From DASZMX01 sp035551475 (GTDB taxonomy: Bacteria > Verrucomicrobiota > Verrucomicrobiia > Limisphaerales > Palsa-1400), in the NCBI GenBank assembly GCA_035551475.1, contig DASZMX010000050.1, forward strand, positions 1 to 39,532: DNA of 39,532 nt. The letters are read 5' to 3'. Shown here piece by piece: positions 16,545 through 24,639 of the stretch. The notes below the pieces were generated by a model, which was not told the DNA's origin, did not search any database, and saw only the letters and a list, made by a program, of their open reading frames with translations. A program made the position numbers and the translations under genes. Each line of letters starts with the position of its first letter. Position 1 is the first letter of the stretch.

Positions 16545-17138
16545 TTATTCGTACTGGTTGGCGGCGGGAGCCTGCACCTGGTTTTCGGGCGGCTTTGGGT
16601 TCACCGGATGCGTGCCGCGCAGGGTGTAAATGTAGCTGGCCACCGCATGAATTTCCTTGGGCTTCAGGACGCCGCGCCAAGTGAGCATGCCCTTGGCCGG
16701 GACGCCGTTCACGATTGTGCGGAGATTGTCCACGAAGTTGGAGCCGTGAATCCAATAATCGTCGCACAAATTCGGCCCCACCAACCCGCCGGCGTCGGCG
16801 CGATGGCACGGGGCGCAATAATGCAGAAAAATGTCATGGCCCTGTCCCACCACGGCGGGATCTTTCGAAGGCGCCAGCGTCGGCAGGGAATCTTCAAACG
16901 TCTTCAACGCCGCCGCTTTGATGGCGTCGCCCTGCTTGCTTTCCGCCAAGTACAATTTCGCGGGCAAATCGCCGAGATGGAAGACATGATAATAGAGCAT
17001 GTAACCGACGGCAAAAACGATGCAGAGGTTAAACAGCCACACCCACCAGCGCGGCAGGTTGTTGTCGAGTTCTCGAATCCCGTCCGCCTCATGCGGCAGG
17101 AGCAGGGGATCGTTCCACGGATCGGGGGTGTTGTTCAT
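16545..17138 (-). CDS. ccoP: cbb3 oxidase CcoP-like subunit with one heme c site
   Basis: 197 residues from the ATG at 17138, which overlaps the ccoQ stop as ATGA. The N-terminus has the FixP/CcoP signature (EADGIRELDNNLPRWWVWLF) and one transmembrane helix (about 31-52). A single cytochrome c domain follows, with CAPCH at 108-112 and probable axial Met151 in AKGMLTWRG. Classical CcoP is about 300 residues with two heme c sites; only one is present here. It passes electrons from cytochrome c to the CcoNO core. The C-terminus is a Pro/Gln-rich tail. Confidence 0.9.
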   Translation of the reverse strand: MNNTPDPWNDPLLLPHEADGIRELDNNLPRWWVWLFNLCIVFAVGYMLYYHVFHLGDLPAKLYLAESKQGDAIKAAALKTFEDSLPTLAPSKDPAVVGQGHDIFLHYCAPCHRADAGGLVGPNLCDDYWIHGSNFVDNLRTIVNGVPAKGMLTWRGVLKPKEIHAVASYIYTLRGTHPVNPKPPENQVQAPAANQYE

Positions 17139-17320
17139 AGGTTGTCGGGTGAAGGTTGGGGGGCGCGCTCGTCTTCCAGCGGCAGGGTTTCCATCTTGGC
17201 CAGAAAGGGCCGGCGCAAAAAGGCCGTCCAACACATCGAGGCTGTGAAGACCACGACAAACAGGCAGATGGAAACGACGCCGAATACCGCGACGCCGCCG
17301 AGTTTATTGATGAGTTCCAT
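17135..17320 (-). CDS. ccoQ: CcoQ-like small cbb3 oxidase subunit
   Basis: 61 residues from the ATG at 17320, starting 11 bases after ccoNO. One transmembrane helix (about 9-31) is followed by a short basic/acidic tail (RRPFLAKMETLPLEDE). Size, position between ccoNO and ccoP and the ATGA overlap with ccoP fit CcoQ, which stabilises CcoP in the complex. Sequence conservation in CcoQ is weak, so the call rests mainly on context. Confidence 0.75.
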   Translation of the reverse strand: MELINKLGGVAVFGVVSICLFVVVFTASMCWTAFLRRPFLAKMETLPLEDERAPQPSPDNL

Positions 17321-17331
17321 AAAACATTGCG

Positions 17332-19536
17332 TTAATTGTTGACGGCGACTTTGGCGGCGGGCGGCGCCGCTTTGATGTCCGTGCCGAGCCGTTGCAGATA
17401 GGCGATCACCGCGATGATCTCGCGATCGGGCGCGGCTTTGATTTGTCCGTTCTTCAGGTTGCCGACGATTTTCGCCGCCTGCTGGTTGAGTTCCGCCAGG
17501 GCGTTCGTTTCGTAGCCGTCGGGATACGGCACGCCAACGGTGCGCAGCGCCTTGATGCGCGCGGCCAGCGGCGCGGTGTCCAATTCCTGCGTCAACAACC
17601 ACGGGTAACGCGGCATGATGGAGCCGGGCGACGTCGCGCGCGGATCGTCCAGATGGTTGTAATGCCAGGCGTCTGGATATTTCCCGCCAATCCGATGCAA
17701 ATCCGGCCCGGTGCGTTTGGAGCCCCAGAGAAACGGATGGTCATAGACAAATTCGCCGGCCTTGGAATATTCCCCGTAACGCTCGGTCTCGGAGCGGAAG
17801 GGGCGAATCATCTGCGAATGGCAGCCCACGCAGCCTTCGCGGATGTAGATGTCGCGCCCCAGCAACTCCAGGGCGCTGTAAGGTTTGACGCTCGGAATGG
17901 TGGGGACATTTTCCTTCACCACGATCATCGGAATGATTTCAATCATGCCGCCAATCAGCACCGCCACCAGCGACAAGGCAGTGAACAAGACGGGCTTGGA
18001 TTCCAGCCAGCGATGGCTGAACGCGCGGTCTTCGTGCGCGGCCAATTGCGTGCGGTAACTGGCGGCCTGCGCTTTTTCCTCGGGGATGAATTTGCCCGCG
18101 CGCGCGGTGCGCCACAAATTGTAGGCCATCAAAAATGTGCCCACGATGTAGAGCGAGCCGCCAATGGCGCGCAGCCGGTAGAACGGAATAATCTGCTGCA
18201 CGGTTTGCAGGAAGTTCGGGTATTGCAGAAAGCCGTCGGCGGTAAATTGCTTCCACATCATGCCCGCGGTGATGCCGCTGACATACATCGGCGCCACGTA
18301 AAACATCATTCCCAGCAGCGCGATCCAGAAATGGTAATTCGCCAGCTTGACCGACCAAAGCTTGGTGTCGTAAAGCCGCGGGAAGAGCCAGTAGAGCACG
18401 CTGAAGGTCAGCAAGCCGTTCCAGCCGAGGGCGCCGGTGTGGACGTGCGCAATCGTCCAATCGGTGTAATGCGAGAGCGAATTGACCGTCTTGATCGCCA
18501 GCGCCGGGCCTTCGAGCGTCGCCATGCCGTATGCCGTCACCGCGCCGACCATGAATTTGAGCACCGGGTCCTGGCGAACCTTGTCCCACGCGCCGCGCAA
18601 CGTGAGCAAGCCATTGAGCATGCCGCCCCACGACGGCGCCACCAGCATGATGGAAAACGCCATCCCCAGCGATTGCGCCCAATCCGGCAAAGCCGTGTAA
18701 AGCAAATGGTGCGGCCCCGCCCAGATATAGATGAAAATCAGCGCCCAGAAATGAATGATGGAAAGGCGGTAGGAGAACACCGGGCGGTTCGCCGCCTTTG
18801 GCAGAAAATAATACATCATCCCCAGGTAGGGCGTGGTCAGGAAGAAGGCCACCGCATTGTGGCCGTACCACCATTGCACCAGCGCGTCCTGCACGCCCGC
18901 GTAAACCGAGTAGCTCTTCCACGGCCCCGCCGGGATTTCCATCGAGTTCACCACATGCAGCACTGCCACCGTCAGCGCCGTGGCGATATAAAACCAGATC
19001 GCCACATACAAATGTTTTTCGCGCCGCTTCAGGATGGTTGCGAGCAGGTTGATGGTGAAACCGATCCACACCACCGCGATGGCGATGTCAATCGGCCATT
19101 CCAATTCCGCGTATTCCTTGCTGCTCGTGAAACCCAGCGGCAGCGTGATGGCCGCCGCGACGATGATGGCGTTCCAGCCCCAAAAATTGAACCAGCTCAG
19201 AAAATCGCTGAACATGCGCGCCTTGCAGAGCCGTTGCAGGGAAAAATAAATGCCCATGAACATCCCGTTGCCCACGAAGGCGAAGATGACCGCGTTGGTG
19301 TGGAGCGGGCGGATGCGCCCGAACGTGATGTATTGAAAATTCAGGTTGGCGGCGGGGAAAAACAATTCCACCGCCGCGAGCAGGCCGACGCTCATGCCCA
19401 CGATGCCCCAGATCACGGTGGCGATGGCAAAGGCGCGCACGATGCGGTTGTCGTAGTAAAATGTCTCGACGGCTTTTTCGCCGCGCCCCGCCGGTTGCGA
19501 CAGGGGATTTTCGGAGGTGGATGCGGATGCGTTCAT
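17332..19536 (-). CDS. ccoNO: Fused cbb3 cytochrome c oxidase subunits CcoN-CcoO
   Basis: 734 residues. The CcoN part (to about 500) is a heme-copper oxidase core: FGRIRPLHTNAVIFAF (low-spin heme His), WWYGHNAVAFFLTTPYLG and WAGPHHLLYT (CuB His residues), and WTIAHVHTGALGWNG (heme ligands). A linker and one further transmembrane helix (about 525-545) lead into the CcoO part: YIREGCVGCHSQMIRPF (heme c site), GPDLHRIGGKY and SPGSIMPRYPWLL (axial Met). Fusion of the two subunits is known in Bacteroidetes and Verrucomicrobia. The enzyme is a high-affinity oxygen reductase that pumps protons. It overlaps ccoS (ATGA). Confidence 0.95.
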   Translation of the reverse strand: MNASASTSENPLSQPAGRGEKAVETFYYDNRIVRAFAIATVIWGIVGMSVGLLAAVELFFPAANLNFQYITFGRIRPLHTNAVIFAFVGNGMFMGIYFSLQRLCKARMFSDFLSWFNFWGWNAIIVAAAITLPLGFTSSKEYAELEWPIDIAIAVVWIGFTINLLATILKRREKHLYVAIWFYIATALTVAVLHVVNSMEIPAGPWKSYSVYAGVQDALVQWWYGHNAVAFFLTTPYLGMMYYFLPKAANRPVFSYRLSIIHFWALIFIYIWAGPHHLLYTALPDWAQSLGMAFSIMLVAPSWGGMLNGLLTLRGAWDKVRQDPVLKFMVGAVTAYGMATLEGPALAIKTVNSLSHYTDWTIAHVHTGALGWNGLLTFSVLYWLFPRLYDTKLWSVKLANYHFWIALLGMMFYVAPMYVSGITAGMMWKQFTADGFLQYPNFLQTVQQIIPFYRLRAIGGSLYIVGTFLMAYNLWRTARAGKFIPEEKAQAASYRTQLAAHEDRAFSHRWLESKPVLFTALSLVAVLIGGMIEIIPMIVVKENVPTIPSVKPYSALELLGRDIYIREGCVGCHSQMIRPFRSETERYGEYSKAGEFVYDHPFLWGSKRTGPDLHRIGGKYPDAWHYNHLDDPRATSPGSIMPRYPWLLTQELDTAPLAARIKALRTVGVPYPDGYETNALAELNQQAAKIVGNLKNGQIKAAPDREIIAVIAYLQRLGTDIKAAPPAAKVAVNN

Positions 19537-19718
19537 GGTTGAGGAGGTTGGACAATGGGTCGCGGCGCCTTGGCCGCGTTGGGTTCTTCGAGCAGCGCGC
19601 GCAACGCGGGCGGGCTGGTGTCTTCGTATTGACCCGAGCGCACCGCCCAGATGAAGGCCGCCAAAAAGACGACCGCCAGGGCGATGCTGAGCGGGATGAG
19701 AAAAAGCAGAATGATCAT
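19533..19718 (-). CDS. ccoS: CcoS-like cbb3 oxidase assembly protein
   Basis: 61 residues from the ATG at 19718, which overlaps the ccoI stop as ATGA. MIILLFLIPLSIALAVVFLAAFIWAVRSGQYEDTSPPALRAL matches the CcoS pattern: one transmembrane helix, then the conserved FxWAxxxGQYDD-like segment. The family is needed for cofactor insertion into cbb3 oxidase. The tail is Pro-rich. It also overlaps the ccoNO start by four bases. Confidence 0.9.
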   Translation of the reverse strand: MIILLFLIPLSIALAVVFLAAFIWAVRSGQYEDTSPPALRALLEEPNAAKAPRPIVQPPQP

Positions 19719-22168
19719 GGCGCCGTCCTTTCGCGCCCGAAGGCGATGCGCCAGGCGGCCAGCGACGTGGCGGCGCACGCGAACGCCACCACGCTGGCCG
19801 AACTTAACGGCATGAGAATCGCGCAGATCACCGGCGCCAATAATCCGCGCGCGGCGATGGCGACGCCGACGACGTTGTAAGCCGCCGAAATGAAAAAGCT
19901 GACACGGACAATTCTCACCGCCGCCCGGGCCAGCCGCAGTGTTTCGTCCAAACGCGGCAGGGCGCTCGCGGCGAGGATCACGTCGCTGGCGGGGGAAAAG
20001 CCGTTGATGTGTTCCATCACGGCCACGCCCGCGTCGCTCTGTTTCAACGCGCCGGCGTCGTTCAATCCATCGCCGACCATAATGACCGTTCGTCCGGCAG
20101 CCTGGCGTTCTTTGATAAAATGGAGCTTGTCCAGCGGCGATTGGTTGAACCGCATTTCGCTGCCGCGCGGAAAAAGTTGGGCGAACCGTTCCCGTTCGTT
20201 TTCGTTGTCGCCGCTCAACAGCGCCAGTTCGTGCGTGCGGGCGAGGCGTTGCAGCAACGGCTGAATTTCCGGCCGCACGCCGCAGGCCAGCGCAAAGGCG
20301 CCGCGATAATGGCCGTCGATCATCAGATGCGCGTTCCCCGGGCGCGGCGCGGCAAGGTTCAACCAGGACGCGGATCCCAGCCGCAACCAGTGGCCGGCCA
20401 CGCGGCCTTCGATGCCGCTCCCGGGAATTTCGTGGAATTGGCTGACGCCGTGAGAGTGGCTTGATTTCAGGAACCGCCGCACCGCCAGCGCGATCGGATG
20501 GGCGGATTGCCCGGCCAACGCAAACAGCCCGCTGCGCTCATCCGGCGTGAGCGGTTCGCCTGCGAAAATCACCTCGCCCAAACCCGCGGCGCTTAATGTT
20601 CCGGTCTTGTCAAATACAATCGTGCCGGCGGCGGCCAGCGTTTCCAAGGCGGAGGCGTCCTTGAGAAAAACCCCGCGCCGCGCCAGCAGGCGTTGCGCTG
20701 CGCCCAGCCCAAACGGCGCGGCCAGCGCCAGCGCGCACGGGCAGGCCACGATCAACACCGCCGTAAACGCCGGGACCGCCAGCGCCGGATCGCGCCACGC
20801 CCAATAGATTGCGGCCCCGGAAGCGATGCTCAAAATCGAAGCCGTGAAACGCCGGCTGTAACGGTCCGTCAATGTGGCGAAGGAATGGCGGGGCCGCTTG
20901 CGAAAAGCGTCCTGGTTCCACAGCGAAGTCAGGTAGCTTTGCGACACCTGCTTCACGATCAGGATTTCCATCGCGCCCCCGACCTGCCGCCCGCCCGCAT
21001 AAAGGTAATCGCCCGGTTGCTTTTCCACGGGCGCGGATTCGCCGGTGACGAAGCTGTAGTCGATCAACGCGGCGCCGTCCGCGAGCGTGGCGTCAGCGGG
21101 AATCAATTCGCCGTGCCGCAGCACAATCCGGTCGCCGATGCGCAATTGCGAGAGAGCCGCGCGCTCCTCGTTTATTCCAGTGCGGCGCGTGACGGAGAGC
21201 GGGAAAAAGGATTTGTAATCGCGGTCAAAGACCAGCCGGTCAAAGGTTTTTTGCTGAAACCATTTGCCGCAAAGCAGAAAGAAAATCAGGCCAGTCAACG
21301 AATCGAAATAGCCATCCGCGCCCTCGAAAATCACCGCATGCGCGCTGCGCAGGAGGAAGGCCGCCATGCCCAGCGCAATCGGGACGTCGAGGGTCAGCCG
21401 GCGCTGCCGCAGGCTTACCCAGGCCGCGCGCCAATAGTCCGCCGCGCTGTAGGCAATCACCGGCAGCGACAGCAACAAGCTGATCCAGCCGAATAATTTT
21501 TTGAGATGCGGGCCGCTGAAATGGTCGAGGCCAAAGTACGACGAGACGCTGAACAGCATGATGTTGCCGAACGCGAATCCCGCCACGCCCATTTGCAGCC
21601 ACAGCCGCCGCGCGCCGGGCGCCGGCCCGGCTTGATCCAGGTCCGCCAGGTTCAAGTCCGGCTCGTAACCGAGGGAGGTCAGAAGCGCCGCCACCTCGCT
21701 CAACCGCACTTCCGCCGTGGCGAAACCGATGGAGACTTCCTTCCGCGCAAAGTTCACGCGCGAGGAGCCAATGCCGGGTTGCAGGCGGAAAAGATTTTCG
21801 AGGAGCCACACGCACGCCATGCAATGAATGGCGGGAATCCGGAACTGAACGCGCGTCAGGCGATCATCCGTGTATTGCGTCACGCGGCGGCGCACCGCTG
21901 GTTCGTCGAGAAAGTGAAATTGCCCCGGGGGCGGCGCACCTTGGCTTTTGACGCCTGCGACTTCGCCAAATTCGTAGAAGTCCGCCAGCCCATTCTCCGT
22001 CAACAACTCGAATACCGTCCGGCAGCCCGCGCAGCAAAAGGCGCGGCCCGCCGCCTCGTGCGATCCGTCGCGGCAGGGCTCGCCGCAATGAAAGCACGCG
22101 GCCTCCGCGCCGGCACGCGGAGTGTCAACGCTCGGCGCATCCCATTCCATGACGTGATGTGGCAACAT
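19715..22168 (-). CDS. ccoI: Copper-transporting P1B ATPase CcoI/FixI
   Basis: About 817 residues from the ATG at 22168; a GTG at 22210 and an ATG at 22150 are alternatives. The N-terminus has a Cys-rich module (CFHCGEPC ... FCCAGCRTVFELL) followed by a heavy-metal-associated domain with the variant CMAC site (IHCMACVWLLENLF). The membrane core has the CPC copper motif (IVACPCALALAAP), the TGES actuator loop (SFVTGESAPVEK), the phosphorylation site FDKTGT and the hinge MVGDGLNDAGALKQSD. The family supplies copper for cbb3 oxidase assembly. It heads the ccoI-S-NO-Q-P unit and lies downstream of a terminator, so it needs its own promoter. No clear FNR-type box was seen. Confidence 0.95.
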   Translation of the reverse strand: MLPHHVMEWDAPSVDTPRAGAEAACFHCGEPCRDGSHEAAGRAFCCAGCRTVFELLTENGLADFYEFGEVAGVKSQGAPPPGQFHFLDEPAVRRRVTQYTDDRLTRVQFRIPAIHCMACVWLLENLFRLQPGIGSSRVNFARKEVSIGFATAEVRLSEVAALLTSLGYEPDLNLADLDQAGPAPGARRLWLQMGVAGFAFGNIMLFSVSSYFGLDHFSGPHLKKLFGWISLLLSLPVIAYSAADYWRAAWVSLRQRRLTLDVPIALGMAAFLLRSAHAVIFEGADGYFDSLTGLIFFLLCGKWFQQKTFDRLVFDRDYKSFFPLSVTRRTGINEERAALSQLRIGDRIVLRHGELIPADATLADGAALIDYSFVTGESAPVEKQPGDYLYAGGRQVGGAMEILIVKQVSQSYLTSLWNQDAFRKRPRHSFATLTDRYSRRFTASILSIASGAAIYWAWRDPALAVPAFTAVLIVACPCALALAAPFGLGAAQRLLARRGVFLKDASALETLAAAGTIVFDKTGTLSAAGLGEVIFAGEPLTPDERSGLFALAGQSAHPIALAVRRFLKSSHSHGVSQFHEIPGSGIEGRVAGHWLRLGSASWLNLAAPRPGNAHLMIDGHYRGAFALACGVRPEIQPLLQRLARTHELALLSGDNENERERFAQLFPRGSEMRFNQSPLDKLHFIKERQAAGRTVIMVGDGLNDAGALKQSDAGVAVMEHINGFSPASDVILAASALPRLDETLRLARAAVRIVRVSFFISAAYNVVGVAIAARGLLAPVICAILMPLSSASVVAFACAATSLAAWRIAFGRERTAP

Positions 22169-22235
22169 GCCCAAGACACGAGGAATATCGGGAATTTGCG
22201 GGGAGCCCACTCACCGTTTCTTGCCAAAATTTTAG

Positions 22236-22259
22236 CCAAAAATGGGCGAAGGCTCGCCC
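22236..22259 (-). terminator. Rho-independent terminator after the lptE-like gene
   Basis: On the minus strand a GGGCGA stem (22259-22254), a four-base GCCT loop and the TCGCCC return arm (22249-22244) are followed by ATTTTTGG. It begins five bases after the stop codon at 22264. It separates the envelope gene unit from the cbb3 oxidase unit. Confidence 0.75.
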
Positions 22260-22263
22260 GCGG

Positions 22264-22770
22264 TCACCAACTGCCGTCGGCCAGAAGATCGATGGCGGAG
22301 CGGGCCACTTCGTCGGTGAGAATGGGAATGGCCTGGCGTTCGGAGCTGCCGAGGTCATCGCCAATGCGGAGAAAAGTCTGCCCGTGCACTTCGCGATCCA
22401 TGCGCACGCGCCCGGAGGCGGTGTCGCGCGCGATCACCCGCGCATCGAGTTGCAGGACGTATTCCTGCGGGGTCAGCACGTCGTTGGTGGTGTAGGAAAG
22501 GCTTGAGCGCTGGAAATGCAGAATCTCGCCGGTCACCATGATGTCCGGCGCGCCGGAGGTTTCCAGGCGGAACGTGCCATCCTGCTGCAATTGTTTGCGC
22601 AGCGACATGGCCAGGTATTCCGTGACGCGCGGCTCGTGCGTTTTATTGACAAAAGGCCGGATGCTCACGGTCGTGGCCCCCGCCGCCAGGCCATTGCTGG
22701 GGCCGAGCTTGTAGCCCGCGCAACCCGCCAGCGCGAGCATCAGGACCAGCATGAGGGCGGGGTGGCGCAT
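22264..22770 (-). CDS. LptE-like outer-membrane lipoprotein
   Basis: 168 residues. A lipoprotein signal peptide is present (LVLMLALAGC, lipid-attached Cys17). The mature part starts GYKLGPSN and includes VSIRPFVNKTHEPRVTEYLAMSLRKQLQQDG, the pattern of LptE-like proteins that plug the LptD barrel for lipopolysaccharide export. It follows the BamD-like gene with no base between stop and start, so the pair is co-transcribed. A terminator follows immediately. The family call is good; direct evidence for an LptD partner is not in the window. Confidence 0.8.
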   Translation of the reverse strand: MRHPALMLVLMLALAGCAGYKLGPSNGLAAGATTVSIRPFVNKTHEPRVTEYLAMSLRKQLQQDGTFRLETSGAPDIMVTGEILHFQRSSLSYTTNDVLTPQEYVLQLDARVIARDTASGRVRMDREVHGQTFLRIGDDLGSSERQAIPILTDEVARSAIDLLADGSW

Positions 22771-23769
22771 TTATTTTTTGGGCGCCGTGGCGCGCTGTTT
22801 GAGCGCTTCGATGCGCTGCCGGGCCCGCGCGGCCAGCGGCGAACCGGCGTCCTTGAGCAGCACTTCATTATAGTAAATGAGCGCGCCGTCCCATTTCTTG
22901 TTTTTCTCGTAAAATTCCGCAATGCGAAAATTCCCGCGGGCCTGCTCTGCGCGCAGCGAGGAAATGATCGCCACGGCGTTGGTTGCGCGGGGATCTTCGG
23001 GATAAAGCGAATTGAAATCGCTGTAGCTGGAAATGGCCTGGCCCGCCACGCTCTGGTCGTAATCGGATTTGCGGGCTTGTTTGTATTCGGCGCCCGCCGC
23101 TTTGTAGAGGGCGTCGGAGGCCACCTGGACTTGCTCGCTGTAACGGTCCGCCGCGCGTTCGTAGGCTTGCACGGCCAGCGGATAATCCTTCTCCTTCTCG
23201 CGCGCTGCGCCGATGTTCATTTGCGCCGCCGGACCGAATTCCCCATAGGGGCCGTAACGCACAATCTTGTCAAACATATCCGCCGTCCGGTCCATGGAGG
23301 GGAAGAACGGCACATAGCCCCAGAGCTTGAACCATTGCCCGTGAAGGAAACGCACGGCGATGTCGAATTGCCGCCGCTGAATTTCCAGCACATTGATTTG
23401 CTTGGGATATTTCTCGAGGCAGGTCTGATAGGCTTGAAAGGCTTTTTCATCCATCTTGCGCGCTTCGTAACAGCGCCCGATCAAGTACTGGGCTTGCGGC
23501 GCGTAATCGGACAGCGGCCAGATCGTGATGACCCGTTGCGCGGCTTTCAGGGCCACGCGGAATCGCTTGGCGTCCAGCGCTTCCTGGGCCGCCGCCAGTT
23601 GGTCTTTGGCGCGTTGCCGATGCCAATCGCCTTTGCCGCCGCCGGGTGTTTCGTAGGTCCATCCTTCGCCCGGACGGAAAATTAGCGGCGCCGGGGAGCG
23701 CGCGGGCAACACCACGAGCGCGGCGGCAATCAGCGTCAACTGCAGAAGGCGGCGAAACGGACGATTCAT
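22771..23769 (-). CDS. BamD-like TPR outer-membrane assembly protein
   Basis: 332 residues from the ATG at 23769 (a TTG three codons upstream is less likely). A hydrophobic signal segment (LLQLTLIAAALVVLPARSPA) is followed by FRPGEGWTYE and TPR-type helical repeats (AKRFRVALKAAQRVITIWPLSDYAPQAQYLIGRCYEARK; EKDYPLAVQAYERAADRYSE; ISSYSDFNSLYPEDPRATNA), the pattern of BamD/YfiO. BamD is normally a lipoprotein; here no lipobox Cys is present, so the membrane attachment differs. It probably takes part in outer-membrane protein insertion. It is directly joined to the LptE-like gene. Confidence 0.8.
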   Translation of the reverse strand: MNRPFRRLLQLTLIAAALVVLPARSPAPLIFRPGEGWTYETPGGGKGDWHRQRAKDQLAAAQEALDAKRFRVALKAAQRVITIWPLSDYAPQAQYLIGRCYEARKMDEKAFQAYQTCLEKYPKQINVLEIQRRQFDIAVRFLHGQWFKLWGYVPFFPSMDRTADMFDKIVRYGPYGEFGPAAQMNIGAAREKEKDYPLAVQAYERAADRYSEQVQVASDALYKAAGAEYKQARKSDYDQSVAGQAISSYSDFNSLYPEDPRATNAVAIISSLRAEQARGNFRIAEFYEKNKKWDGALIYYNEVLLKDAGSPLAARARQRIEALKQRATAPKK

Positions 23770-23823
23770 TTTCGCCAAACTAAAGGCTCGCGCGCCAAGG
23801 TGAAAGTTTAAAGTGCGGCGCGG

Positions 23824-24621
23824 TTACGGCAGGGCGTCCGCTTGCTCGAACACGTTCAGGATGGTGGCAAAGGACGCGGCGAGGTTCACGTTCCCGCCGA
23901 GATCCACGGTGAAACGTCCGTCAGCATTCGGCCGGCCGGTGGCGTGGCCGTCCGCGCTGAGGACATTCACGAATTGCCGCCGATGATGCGTGCTGGGGGT
24001 GATGCCGAAGGCCGCCATGGCGGGCGGGCACAGGAATTGCGTGTCCATCACCAGCGCCCGGATCGGAAGGCCTTGGCGGTTGTTGCCCAGGTTATCAAGG
24101 CGGATATGGTCCGGCGTGAGAAAATTATCGCCCGGCTTGTCAAACAGATTGGTATTGCCGCCGTGACGGTAGAAATACCCGCATTGCGCTTGCCGAAGGC
24201 CAACGTTCGCGAGGCTGGCGTCAGCATTAATCGGTTGGTCGCTGCCCGGGCAAAACAACGCTTTCGATTGCGCGGAAAGCTGCTGCCGCAGCAGCAAGCC
24301 CAGGCCCACCGGCGCGCCGCCGTTCCCCAGCGAAATCAAACTCGTGGGCGCTCCCGTCGAGGTGTAAAAATCCAGCGGGCTCAACGACGGCGGCGCCACC
24401 GGCCCGTACGGAATTCGCCCCGCGTAATCGGGCGCGTAGCTTTGGATCGCGATCCCGATTTGCCGCAGATTGGAAAGGCAAACCGTCTTTTGCGCTTTTT
24501 CCTTCGCCAGGGACAAGGCTGGCGCCAGCAGCGCCGCCAGAATCGCGATGATCGCAATGACCACCAGCAATTCAATCAAGGTGAAACCGGAGCCCGCGAA
24601 TCTCGAACGACCGGTTGGCAT
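23824..24621 (-). CDS. Pseudopilin (prepilin-type cleavage/methylation protein)
   Basis: 265 residues. A leader with Arg residues ends in Gly12, followed by FTLIELLVVIAIIAILAALLAPALSLAKEKAQ, the textbook type IV pilin/pseudopilin N-terminus with Phe1 and Glu5. A C-terminal HHRRQFVNVLSADGHATGR resembles the H-x9-DG motif of planctomycete/verrucomicrobial pseudopilins, but the spacing from the second His to DG is ten. It is not closely related to the duplicated pair at 4850-8082. It starts 18 bases after the stop of the secreted protein gene upstream, so the two are probably co-transcribed. Confidence 0.88.
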   Translation of the reverse strand: MPTGRSRFAGSGFTLIELLVVIAIIAILAALLAPALSLAKEKAQKTVCLSNLRQIGIAIQSYAPDYAGRIPYGPVAPPSLSPLDFYTSTGAPTSLISLGNGGAPVGLGLLLRQQLSAQSKALFCPGSDQPINADASLANVGLRQAQCGYFYRHGGNTNLFDKPGDNFLTPDHIRLDNLGNNRQGLPIRALVMDTQFLCPPAMAAFGITPSTHHRRQFVNVLSADGHATGRPNADGRFTVDLGGNVNLAASFATILNVFEQADALP

Positions 24622-24639
24622 AGCCAGGCCTCAGGCGCG

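Noticed and set aside
17392..19542. Very long open frame (over 700 codons) antisense to ccoNO
   Set aside because: Rich in Arg, His, Gly and Gln with no domain pattern; it is the expected shadow of a GC-rich gene with biased codon positions. The same applies to long antisense frames at 1823-3214, 22516-23685, 29114-30286 and 10482-11891.
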